Source: Actinomadura hallensis
GTDB lineage: Bacteria > Actinomycetota > Actinomycetes > Streptosporangiales > Streptosporangiaceae
Length of the DNA: 64,000 nt
Reading direction: 5' to 3'
Assembly (NCBI RefSeq): GCF_006716765.1
Contig: NZ_VFPO01000001.1
Location: 3,844,001-3,908,000 of the forward strand
Of the stretch, positions 8,967-17,133 are shown piece by piece. Made by a program: the position numbers and the translations under genes. Within the stretch, counting starts at the first letter, position 1, and the number at the start of each line of letters is the position of its first letter. Below the pieces are notes generated by a model. That model did not search any database. It was given only the letters and a program-made list of their open reading frames with translations, and was not told the origin of the DNA.

Positions 8967-9069
8967 GAACCCCCCGGTCGTCCGGCACTGCCGCGGCGGG
9001 ATCGGCCGGTGAGAACGTGGCGATGCCGGGAAGTGCTCCGGATGACTCTGGCGGCACCGGGAGGACGCC

Positions 9070-11478
9070 ATGGACCGGTGGATCCTGTCCTACGACGACT
9101 ACGACCCCGACGCCGAAGGGCTGCGGGAGGCCCTGTGCACGCTCGCCAACGGCTACTTCGGAACCCGGGGGGCCGCGCCGGAGTCGTCCGCCGACGGCGT
9201 CCACTATCCGGGGACCTACATCGCGGGCTGCTACGACCGGCTGTCCGCGGAGATCGCCGGGCGGAGCATCGACAACGCCGACCTGGTCAACATGCCGAAC
9301 TGGCTTCCGCTGGCCTTCCGCGCCGCAGGAGGCGAATGGTTCGACCCGGACCGCGCCCGCCGCGAAGGGCGGCTCCTCTCCCACCGCCAGGAACTCGACC
9401 TGCGGCGGGGCGTCCTGACCCGCCTGGTACGGGTGCGGGACGCGCAGGGGCGCACGACCCGGGTCGCCCAGCGCCGGATCGTGTCCATGGACGACCCCCA
9501 CCTGGCCGCGCTGGAGACCACCATCGTGGCGGAGGACTGGAGCGGCCCCATGGAGATCGTGTCGGCGCTGGACGGACGCGTCGTCAACGCGGGCGTCGAA
9601 CGGTACCGGGACCTCCCCGGGGAGCACCTGACCCGCGAGAAGTGCCCCGAGCCGGATGATCCGGAGCTGCTCCTGCTGCGGGCCTCCACGGTCTCGTCCA
9701 GGATCGGGATCGCCATGGCCGCCCGCACCCGCGTCTCGGTCCCCGCCGAACGCGGGCGCCGCACCGAGGACGGCTGGACGGGCCACGAACTGACGGTGGA
9801 CGCCCATGAAGGGGAACCGTTCACGATCGAGAAGGTCGCCGCCGTGTACACCTCACGCGACCACGCCATCGAGGAGTGGGGCGGGGCGGCGCTGACGGCG
9901 GCCGCCCGCGCGGGCGGCTTCGACGCCCTGCTGGAACGGCACACGCTCGCGTGGTGCCGGCTGTGGCGGCGCTGCCAGCTCAGCGTCGACCACGTCGAGG
10001 TGCAGCGGATCCTCAACCTCCACATCTTCCACCTGCTGCAGACGGTGTCGGAGCACAGCGTGGACCTGGACGTCGGGGTCCCCGCCCGCGGCCTGCACGG
10101 CGAGGCGTACCGGGGCCACGTCTTCTGGGACGAGCTGTTCATCCTCCCGTTCCTGACCATGCGGTTCCCGGAGATCGCCCGCGCGCTGCTGATGTACCGG
10201 TGGCGGCGCCTGCCCGCGGCGCGCCGCGCGGCCGCCGACGCCGGGCACCGCGGCGCGATGTACCCGTGGCAGAGCGCCGCCGACGGGCGGGAGGAGACCC
10301 AGCAGGTCCACCTCAACCCCCGTTCGGGACGCTGGCTGCCCGACCACACGCACCTGCAGCGCCACGTCGGGCTGACCGTCGCCCACAACGTGTGGCGCTA
10401 CTGCGAGGCGACCGACGACATCGACTTCCTCTCCGCGTACGGCGCCGAGATCATGCTGGAGGTCGCGCGGTTCTTCGCGTCCCTGGCCGCCTACGAACGC
10501 TCGACGGACCGGTACGAGATCCACGGCGTCATGGGGCCGGACGAATACCACGACGCCTATCCGGGACGGGACGAACCGGGGCTGAACAACAACGCCTACA
10601 CCAACGTCCTGACCGCCTGGGTGCTGCAGCGCGCGTTGGACGCGCTCAACGTCCTGCCCGAGGAGCGCCGTACGGAGCTGCGGGAACGGCTCGCCCTGAC
10701 CCGCGAGGAGATCACCCGGTTCGAGGACGTCGCCCGCAAGATGTACGTCCCGTTCCACGACGGGGTGATCAGCCAGTTCGACGGCTACGCCGACCTGGAG
10801 GAACTCGACTGGGCCGGCTACCGGGAGCGGTACGGCGACATCCGCAGGCTGGACCGCATCCTCGAAGCCGAGGGCGACACCCCCAACCGCTACAAGGCGT
10901 CCAAGCAGGCCGACGTGCTGATGCTCTTCTACGTGCTCTCACCCGGCGAACTCGACGAGGTCCTGCGCCGCCTGGGCTACGAGCACGGCCCCGCCCTCAT
11001 CACCAGGACCGTCGGCTACTACCTGCCGCGCACCTGTCACGGCTCCTCGCTCAGCGCCCTCGTGCACGCATGGATCCTCGCCCACGTGGACGGCGAGGAG
11101 GCCTGGCAGATCTTCCTAGAGGCGCTGCTCAGCGACATCACCGACGCACAGCGCGGCACCACCGCCGAAGGCGTCCACCTCGGCGCGATGGCCGGAACCG
11201 TCGACCTCGTCCAACGCTGCCACGCCGGAATCAGAACCCGCGGCGGCGCCCTCCAACTGGAACCGCACCTGCCGCCGGCGATCGGCGAGCTCCGCCTCGG
11301 ACTCCGCTACCGAGGCCACTGGGGCATCGACCTGACCTGCCGTCAAGACCTCCTCCGCGTCATGCTCCGCCCCGGCGCCACCTTCCCGATCCGCATCTCC
11401 TACGCCAACGAGAACGTGGAGCTCCACCCCGGAGGCTCCTGGGAAACACCGCTCGACCACGGCAGAACAACCGGCTGA
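9070..11478 (+). CDS. Family 65 glycoside hydrolase/phosphorylase (maltose/trehalose/kojibiose phosphorylase type)
   Basis: An 802-residue cytoplasmic enzyme of the inverting GH65 family, which splits an alpha-glucosidic disaccharide with phosphate. An N-terminal beta-sandwich domain precedes the (alpha/alpha)6 barrel. The general acid is seen in GVMGPDEYHDAYPG (Glu492), followed by NNNAYTNVLTAW. The phosphate-binding motif CHGSSLS lies at about 656-662. The exact substrate cannot be read from sequence. The start has GGGAGG closely upstream. The zinc alcohol dehydrogenase follows after 15 bases, so the two form an operon. With the stress genes, this suggests use of stored disaccharide when energy is short (inference). 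Confidence 0.88.
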   Translation: MDRWILSYDDYDPDAEGLREALCTLANGYFGTRGAAPESSADGVHYPGTYIAGCYDRLSAEIAGRSIDNADLVNMPNWLPLAFRAAGGEWFDPDRARREGRLLSHRQELDLRRGVLTRLVRVRDAQGRTTRVAQRRIVSMDDPHLAALETTIVAEDWSGPMEIVSALDGRVVNAGVERYRDLPGEHLTREKCPEPDDPELLLLRASTVSSRIGIAMAARTRVSVPAERGRRTEDGWTGHELTVDAHEGEPFTIEKVAAVYTSRDHAIEEWGGAALTAAARAGGFDALLERHTLAWCRLWRRCQLSVDHVEVQRILNLHIFHLLQTVSEHSVDLDVGVPARGLHGEAYRGHVFWDELFILPFLTMRFPEIARALLMYRWRRLPAARRAAADAGHRGAMYPWQSAADGREETQQVHLNPRSGRWLPDHTHLQRHVGLTVAHNVWRYCEATDDIDFLSAYGAEIMLEVARFFASLAAYERSTDRYEIHGVMGPDEYHDAYPGRDEPGLNNNAYTNVLTAWVLQRALDALNVLPEERRTELRERLALTREEITRFEDVARKMYVPFHDGVISQFDGYADLEELDWAGYRERYGDIRRLDRILEAEGDTPNRYKASKQADVLMLFYVLSPGELDEVLRRLGYEHGPALITRTVGYYLPRTCHGSSLSALVHAWILAHVDGEEAWQIFLEALLSDITDAQRGTTAEGVHLGAMAGTVDLVQRCHAGIRTRGGALQLEPHLPPAIGELRLGLRYRGHWGIDLTCRQDLLRVMLRPGATFPIRISYANENVELHPGGSWETPLDHGRTTG

Positions 11479-11493
11479 AAGAGGAGAACAACG

Positions 11494-12540
11494 ATGCGAG
11501 CACTGCAGTTGCAGGAATGGAAGTCCGACCCGGTGATGGTCGACGTTCCCGAACCCGATCCCCGGCCGGGGCAGGTCGTCATCCGGGTCGGCGGCGCCGG
11601 GGCGTGTCACTCCGACCTGCACCTGATGCACGACTTCGAAGGCGGGCTGCTCCCCTGGGGGCCGCCCTTCACCCTCGGGCATGAGAACGCCGGATGGGTG
11701 CACGCCCTCGGCGACGGCGTGACCGGACTCGAAGTCGGGCAGCCCGTCGCCGTGTACGGCCCATGGGGCTGCGGCACGTGCGCGCGGTGCAGGCTCGGCG
11801 CGGAGAACTACTGCGAGAACCCGGCGGAGGCGCCCGTCCCGTCCGGCGGCGGCGGACTCGGCCTCGACGGGGGCATGGCCGAGTACATGCTGATCCCCGA
11901 CGCGCGGTTCCTCGTCCCGCTGCCCGAGGGCCTGGACCCGGTGCTCGCGGCGCCGCTCACCGACGCGGGCCTCACCCCCTACCACGCCGTCCGCCGGTCC
12001 TGGAGCAAACTGCCGCCCGGCGCGACCGCGGTGGTCATCGGCACCGGCGGGCTCGGGCACCTCGCCGTCCAGATCCTCAAGGCCACCACCGCCGCGACCG
12101 TCATCGCCGTCGACACCCGCACCGAAGCCCTCGACCACGCGCTGAGGAACGGCGCCGACCACGCCGTCACGTCCGATGACGGCGCGGCGGCGAGCATCCG
12201 CGACATCACCGGGGGACGCGGCGCGGACGTCATCCTGGACTTCGTCGGCGTCGACGCGACCCTCGCCATGGCCGCGGCCGCCGCCCGCACGGTCGGGGAC
12301 GTGACCATCGTCGGCATCGGCGGCGGCACCCTGCCGCTGTCCTTCTTCTCCGTCCCCTACGAGGTCTCCCTGCAGACGACCTACTGGGGCACCAGACCCG
12401 AGCTCATCGAAGTCCTGAACCTGGCCGCCCGCGGGCTCCTCCGCCCCGACACCGTCCAGTTCCCCCTGGACCAAGCCACCGACGCCTACCACCAAATGGA
12501 AAACGGACAACTGACCGGCCGAGCCGTAGTAGTCCCCTGA
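11494..12540 (+). CDS. Zinc-dependent alcohol dehydrogenase (medium-chain MDR family)
   Basis: A 348-residue NAD(P)-dependent dehydrogenase. The catalytic zinc ligand is the Cys of ACHSDLHL (Cys38), with GHENAGWVHALGDGV downstream. The structural-zinc cysteines lie in CGTCARCRLGAENYC. The Rossmann fold reads VVIGTGGLGHLAVQIL. A strong AGAGGAG lies before the ATG. As second gene of the GH65 operon it could dispose of reducing equivalents when oxygen is low, by reducing an aldehyde; this is inferred from context and the substrate is unknown. Confidence 0.9.
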   Translation: MRALQLQEWKSDPVMVDVPEPDPRPGQVVIRVGGAGACHSDLHLMHDFEGGLLPWGPPFTLGHENAGWVHALGDGVTGLEVGQPVAVYGPWGCGTCARCRLGAENYCENPAEAPVPSGGGGLGLDGGMAEYMLIPDARFLVPLPEGLDPVLAAPLTDAGLTPYHAVRRSWSKLPPGATAVVIGTGGLGHLAVQILKATTAATVIAVDTRTEALDHALRNGADHAVTSDDGAAASIRDITGGRGADVILDFVGVDATLAMAAAAARTVGDVTIVGIGGGTLPLSFFSVPYEVSLQTTYWGTRPELIEVLNLAARGLLRPDTVQFPLDQATDAYHQMENGQLTGRAVVVP

Positions 12541-12973
12541 CCCCCGAACCACCAACAATCCCGTCGCAGGCACCTGCACCGGCCAGGCGCGTCAGGTCGT
12601 CCTGGCGAGCGTCGAGAGGTGAGAACGCGAAGGCCCAGAGCAGAAGAGTTCACGTACACCACTTCTTCGGCCCTCCACCCCTGGTGGCCGGGCTCGTTCT
12701 GGTCGTTTGCCTTGTTACCCGCGGCATGGTCATTGGATCGCGCCATTGGAACGGGACGGAGTTGCGGCGGTCCGCAAGGAAAGCGGCTATCGCCCTTTTC
12801 AGATTTCTTTCGCACCGTTCAGGAGCTGCCCGCATCACATGACATTGGACTGATCGGAAGGAGGAGGACCCACCAAGGCCGATGACGTCGGCACGTCCTG
12901 AACCGACAGCGGCGGTCATTGTGATCGGCGGCCAGAACCGCCGCGCTTCTCCACGGAAGCAGGAAAACAACTC
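12541..12973. other. Intergenic region, 433 bases
   Basis: This lies between the alcohol dehydrogenase and the small secreted protein and is less GC-rich than the genes around it. No conserved gene is visible. A purine-rich GGAAGGAGGAGG (12856-12867) precedes a possible 31-codon reading frame at 12882-12977, whose TGA overlaps the ATG of the next gene. Confidence 0.5.
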
Positions 12974-13426
12974 ATGACCATGAAACGCATCATGCGGGCG
13001 GGCGGCGCGATGACGCTCTCCGCGCTCGCGGCATCGCTTCTCGCGGCCGGGGCAGGCGCGACCCCGGCCGCCGCGGCCACGGCCACGTTGTCGATCCCCT
13101 ACCGGAACTGCGAGGCGAACGACGGCCGCCACTACGACTACCTGGTGCGAGTGAAGGGCCAGACCAGAATCACCCAGGAGAAGAAGCGCATCGAAGTCCG
13201 CCTGTGGGGCGACGACCCCGGCTACGACGACCTGCTGGGCGGTCCCTACCAGCTGCTCATCGAGGGTTCGGAGCCGTACTACTCGATCGACATCTGCATG
13301 AACGCCGACACCCTCGACGAGGACATCGGCGGTGACGAGGTCTACGCCGGGGTCCGGGTGTACGGCCACCCCAGCGGCGCCCTGCTGGAGACGGTCGAGT
13401 CGAACCGGATCCACGGCTCCTTCTAA
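12974..13426 (+). CDS. Small secreted protein of unknown function
   Basis: A 150-residue protein with a clear Sec signal peptide: basic start MTMKRIMR, hydrophobic core, and likely cleavage after the Ala-rich ATPAAAATA. The mature part of about 115 residues is rich in charged residues and Tyr, with two cysteines (YRNCEANDG and DICMNADTL) that could pair outside the cell. I do not recognise a family. A second ATG two codons in is equally usable. It is followed by a hairpin shared with the convergent mhpB gene. Confidence 0.7.
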   Translation: MTMKRIMRAGGAMTLSALAASLLAAGAGATPAAAATATLSIPYRNCEANDGRHYDYLVRVKGQTRITQEKKRIEVRLWGDDPGYDDLLGGPYQLLIEGSEPYYSIDICMNADTLDEDIGGDEVYAGVRVYGHPSGALLETVESNRIHGSF

Positions 13427-13503
13427 GCCGTGAGCCGGCTCGCCGGACCGTGACGCGATCGGATTCGGCGCGTTCGTCCGCATCGTTCATTCGAGGCCCG
13501 ACA

Positions 13504-13540
13504 CGCTGCGGCCCGGCCCGGAACGGACCGGGCCGCAGCG
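13504..13540. terminator. Hairpin terminator between convergent genes
   Basis: A perfect 13-base stem (CGCTGCGGCCCGG with CCGGGCCGCAGCG) around an 11-base loop. It lies between the secreted protein gene on the plus strand and mhpB on the minus strand. No T-run follows, as is usual in actinomycetes. It can act in both directions. Confidence 0.75.
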
Positions 13541-13549
13541 CCATGACGC

Positions 13550-14485
13550 TCAGCGTGCGGTCATCAGCCCGAAACCGGCGATGAGCTCCGGGATGGGACG
13601 GTAGAAGCGCTGCACCACGTCGTATCCTCCGCATGCGCGCAGTGCGCTGAACGCGGCGAGCCAGGTGCGGACCTCGTGGGCGCTGTTGCCGGCGTCCTCG
13701 GCCATCCGCGCGGGCGACCACCCGTCGACCTCCTCCAGGTCGCCGGAGGCGCAGATGTCCAGGAAGGCCGCGTCCCACTCGGGGTTGAGGTCGCGGATGC
13801 CGGCCTCCCCCGCGGCGAACGCGCGGGCGGTCTCGATCACCCGCCGCTGGCGGGCCTCGCGGGCGTCAGGGGCCGGGTCGCGGCCGTCGAGCAGATCGGC
13901 GCGCTGCCGGTCGGTCGCGGTCTCCCACCGCGGTACGGGCGGATCGTGCGACAGGCCGCCGGAGCCGATCAGCAGCACCCGCTCGCCGGACAGGGTCGCG
14001 ACGAACTCGCCGACCGCCGTGCCCATCCGCCGGATGCGGCGCATCGGGGTGAAGGGGGCGGCGACGCCATTGACGAACACCGGCACCACCCGCCGCGCGG
14101 CGATGTCCCCGAACAGGATCTCGAGCGGCTGCACCGCGCCGTGGTCGATCCGCATCCGCCGGGAGATCGCCATGTCGACGTCCCGGTCGATGACCGCCTG
14201 CGCGAGGTCCTCGGCGAGCGCGGCCGGGACGTCGAGCGTGCCGGCCTGGCTGCCGTAGTCGCCGACCGCGACCGCCTCGAAGCCCACGCAGAACGGCGGC
14301 ATGAGCTCGTAGAAGAACCCGTTGTAGTGGTCCGGCGCGAAGGACACGACCAGCGTCGGATCGAAGTCCTCCACGAACGTTCTTGCCTGGGCGAAGGCGT
14401 CCTCCACGGCGGCGCCGACGTCGGCCGGCGGGTCCGCGAACTCCAGCAGCGGGCTGTGGGACATGCACACCAGCGCGACGCTCAT
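13550..14485 (-). CDS. mhpB: 2,3-dihydroxyphenylpropionate 1,2-dioxygenase (extradiol, class III)
   Basis: A 311-residue ring-cleaving enzyme that opens 2,3-dihydroxyphenylpropionate (or 2,3-dihydroxycinnamate) meta to give 2-hydroxy-6-ketononadienedioate, using Fe(II). The start MSVALVCMSHSPLLEF is typical. Candidate acid-base histidines are His115 in MRIDHGAVQPLEIL and His180 in GSGGLSHDPPVP, matching the two essential histidines of E. coli MhpB. Its ATG overlaps the mhpA stop by 4 bases, indicating coupled translation. It is the last gene of the operon; hydratase, aldolase and acetaldehyde dehydrogenase genes for the next steps are not present here. Confidence 0.92.
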   Translation of the reverse strand: MSVALVCMSHSPLLEFADPPADVGAAVEDAFAQARTFVEDFDPTLVVSFAPDHYNGFFYELMPPFCVGFEAVAVGDYGSQAGTLDVPAALAEDLAQAVIDRDVDMAISRRMRIDHGAVQPLEILFGDIAARRVVPVFVNGVAAPFTPMRRIRRMGTAVGEFVATLSGERVLLIGSGGLSHDPPVPRWETATDRQRADLLDGRDPAPDAREARQRRVIETARAFAAGEAGIRDLNPEWDAAFLDICASGDLEEVDGWSPARMAEDAGNSAHEVRTWLAAFSALRACGGYDVVQRFYRPIPELIAGFGLMTAR

Positions 14486-16197
14486 AGGGCGGCTCCCTCC
14501 CCGACCGTCGCGCCCTGCCGGGCGGTCATCGCGGTCAGCACGGCGGACAGCGTCCGCGAGGTCCGCTGCGCCAGGCAGGCGGCCGCGACGAAGCGGTCCG
14601 GGCGCAGGAACACCACGCCGACGGGCTGATCGTCGAACCACTTCTTGATCCGGCCGTGCGCGTCGCCCACGACGGTCACGGGCACGGGCGAGTCCGCGTA
14701 CTCCTTCTCCGCCCACTCCCGCTGCGGCTCGGGCACGAACGCGGCGAGGCGCATGCGGTGCCGGCGGACGTGGTCCAGGTCGGCCGCCGTCAGGAGGCGG
14801 GCAGGGTTGTTCCCCCAGGCCGCGATCGTCCACCAGTTCCCGAGGACCTCGTCCAGGAGCACGTCGCTCGCGCCCGCGACGTTGACCCGCGGCTGGATGA
14901 ACTGCACGCCGACCGGTGAGGTGGCGCGCGGCGCGTTGACGACCGGGATGCCGCGTTGCACCAGGGCCAGGGCCGCCCTGCCCGGCGTGAGCTCGTTCTG
15001 GTCGACGACGACCCCCCGGTCGTAGCGCGGCATCGGCTTGAACCGCAGCTCGGTGAAGTAGGACTTCACCGACGGCACCACGTTGAGCGTGCGGGCGACG
15101 ATGTCGCGGACCTTGCTCGTCACCGGGCCGCACTTCATGATCGCGCCGGCGGTCATGTTGATGTCGATCATCGCCTTGGCGTGGTCCCGGCGCTCGGTGT
15201 CGTAGGTGTCGAGCAACGCGTCGCCGCACAGGCCCGTGAGCACGGCGGCGAGCTTCCAGGCGAGGTTCATGGCGTCGCGTATGCCGGAGTTCCAGCCCTG
15301 GCCCAGCCACACCGGCATCAGGTGGGCGGCGTCGCCGGCGATCAGCACCCGGCCCTTGCGGAAGCTCGAGGCGATCCGGCCGTGGTGGGTGAAGACCCGT
15401 TTCCCGATGACGTCCAGCGCCGCGGGGTCGGGCACGTGGTCGGCGAGCATCCGGTGCATGAACGCGGGCTCCTCGACCAGCTCGGTGGGCTCGTCGTCGA
15501 ACAGCATGAACTCCCAGCGGCGGATCGCGTGCGGAAGCCCGATCGACACGTACGGCCGGCGCGGGTCCGCACCGAGGTAGACGTTGGGCGTTCCGAGCGG
15601 GTCGTTGCGCACGTCGATCACGAGCCACCGGGTGGACGGCGAGCGGCCCTCGAACTCGACGCCCATCCACTGCCGGGTGAACGAGCGGCCGCCCTCGGCG
15701 CCGACGAGGTACCGGGAGCGGACCGTGCGGGGGCCGTCCGCCGTCTCCAGCCTGGCCTCGACGTGGTCGCCGTGGTCGGTGATCCCGACCAGCCGGTGAC
15801 CGAAACGCACCTCGACGCCGGGGAACCGGTCCAGGCCGGCGAGCAGTTCCCGGTCAACCATGGGCTGCACGAAGCCGTGCTTGCGCGGCCAGCCGAATTC
15901 GTCGGTGCGGGGATCGTTCTCGACCAGCACCTGCCCGGCGCCGTTGACGAGCCGGACGACGTGGTGCGGGACGGTGTGCCGTGTCACCTCGTCCACCAGG
16001 CCCATCGTCTGGATCGCGCGCAGCGACTCGTCGTCCAGGCCGACTCCGCGCGGGTAGTCGATCAGCTCGTCCCGCGCCTCGGCCAGCATCGTCCGCTGCC
16101 CGTGCACGCCGAGCAGATTGGCGAGGGCCAGCCCGACCGGGCCGGCTCCCACCACCAGCACGTCGGTGTCGATCACAGGTGTCTCCTGGGCGTTCAT
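14482..16197 (-). CDS. mhpA: 3-(3-hydroxyphenyl)propionate/3-hydroxycinnamate hydroxylase (FAD monooxygenase)
   Basis: A 571-residue FAD-dependent aromatic hydroxylase that adds the 2-hydroxyl using NAD(P)H and O2. The FAD dinucleotide fold is VLVVGAGPVGLALANLLG, and the second FAD motif is GDAAHLMPVWLGQGWNSG with the expected GD. A thioredoxin-like C-terminal domain ends the protein, as in the PheA/MhpA family. I chose the ATG with GGAAG 6 bases upstream; a GTG lies one codon earlier. It sits between mhpC (23 bases upstream) and mhpB (overlapping). Confidence 0.92.
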   Translation of the reverse strand: MNAQETPVIDTDVLVVGAGPVGLALANLLGVHGQRTMLAEARDELIDYPRGVGLDDESLRAIQTMGLVDEVTRHTVPHHVVRLVNGAGQVLVENDPRTDEFGWPRKHGFVQPMVDRELLAGLDRFPGVEVRFGHRLVGITDHGDHVEARLETADGPRTVRSRYLVGAEGGRSFTRQWMGVEFEGRSPSTRWLVIDVRNDPLGTPNVYLGADPRRPYVSIGLPHAIRRWEFMLFDDEPTELVEEPAFMHRMLADHVPDPAALDVIGKRVFTHHGRIASSFRKGRVLIAGDAAHLMPVWLGQGWNSGIRDAMNLAWKLAAVLTGLCGDALLDTYDTERRDHAKAMIDINMTAGAIMKCGPVTSKVRDIVARTLNVVPSVKSYFTELRFKPMPRYDRGVVVDQNELTPGRAALALVQRGIPVVNAPRATSPVGVQFIQPRVNVAGASDVLLDEVLGNWWTIAAWGNNPARLLTAADLDHVRRHRMRLAAFVPEPQREWAEKEYADSPVPVTVVGDAHGRIKKWFDDQPVGVVFLRPDRFVAAACLAQRTSRTLSAVLTAMTARQGATVGEGAAL

Positions 16198-16219
16198 CAC
16201 GTTCTTCCGAGGTCCTCCG

Positions 16220-17086
16220 TCAGCGGCCGAGCAGGAAGTCCAGGTGGATCCGGTTGAAGGTCTCGGTGTCCTCGTACTGGGGCCAGTGGCCGCAGTTCTC
16301 GATGACCTCCAGCCGCCCGTTGGGCAGCAGGGAGGCGATGCGGCGGCCTTCGTCGACCGGGCCGGAGGGGTCCTTGGTGGTCCAGATGACCAGGGCTTCG
16401 GTCTGGATCGCCCGCAGGTCGTCGTCGCTGAGCATGTTGCGCTTGCGGATCTCCATGTCCTGCAGCGCCATGTTCATCTGGCACGCCTTGAGCCAGCCGG
16501 GCTGCTGGAAGATCGCCTGGCGGGTGCGGACGAGGTCGTCGGTGACCATGGACGGGTCGGCCATCAGCCACTCCAAGCGGGCCTTGACCCGCTCCCAGGA
16601 GGGGTCCTTGGCCGCCTCCATCGACAGGGTGTAGAGGCGTTCCATCACCTTGGGGTTGGCCATGGTGCCGCCCATGGTGTTCAGGACGATCTTGTCGACG
16701 CGGTCGGGGTGGTCGATGGCGTAGCGGGCGGTGACCCAGCCCCCCAGGGACTCGCCGCTGAGGTGGGCGGTCTCGGCGCCGAGCGCGTCCAGGACCTCGG
16801 TGACCTGGTCGACGTAGTGCGGAATCTCCAGCGGGTGGTCGGGCTTGGTGGAGTAGCCGTGGCCGATGAAGTCGATCGCCCAGACCGAGAAGTGCTCGGC
16901 GTGCGCGGCGAGGTTGCGGACATAGGCCTCGGCGTGACCGGTGATGCCGTGCAGGAACAGCAGGACGGGCTTGGACTCGTCACCTGCGTGCAGGTAACGC
17001 GTGCGGTAAGGGCCGGCCTGCAGGAAGCCCTGGCTGAACTCGACCTGGGCAAGGTCGCTCCACACGCTCGTGCCGTGCTCGGGCAT
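16220..17086 (-). CDS. mhpC: 2-hydroxy-6-oxonona-2,4-dienedioate hydrolase (meta-cleavage product hydrolase)
   Basis: A 288-residue alpha/beta hydrolase that cleaves the C-C bond of the ring-fission product to 2-hydroxypentadienoate and succinate or fumarate. The oxyanion-hole region is LLFLHGITGHAEAY. The nucleophile is Ser113 in SGESLGGWV, the acid is in TTKDPSGPVDEG and the base in CGHWPQYED. GGAGAG precedes the ATG. It lies between the transporter and mhpA, giving the order transporter-C-A-B. Function is assigned jointly from motifs and neighbours. Confidence 0.9.
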   Translation of the reverse strand: MPEHGTSVWSDLAQVEFSQGFLQAGPYRTRYLHAGDESKPVLLFLHGITGHAEAYVRNLAAHAEHFSVWAIDFIGHGYSTKPDHPLEIPHYVDQVTEVLDALGAETAHLSGESLGGWVTARYAIDHPDRVDKIVLNTMGGTMANPKVMERLYTLSMEAAKDPSWERVKARLEWLMADPSMVTDDLVRTRQAIFQQPGWLKACQMNMALQDMEIRKRNMLSDDDLRAIQTEALVIWTTKDPSGPVDEGRRIASLLPNGRLEVIENCGHWPQYEDTETFNRIHLDFLLGR

Positions 17087-17133
17087 GCAGGTCTCTCCTG
17101 TTCTCTTGGGTGCGGATGGTGTGGGACGGCGCG

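Noticed and set aside
12486..12885. Small frames on both strands in the gap before the secreted protein
   Set aside because: No ribosome site with a plausible start and no conserved features; they overlap the alcohol dehydrogenase end or each other.
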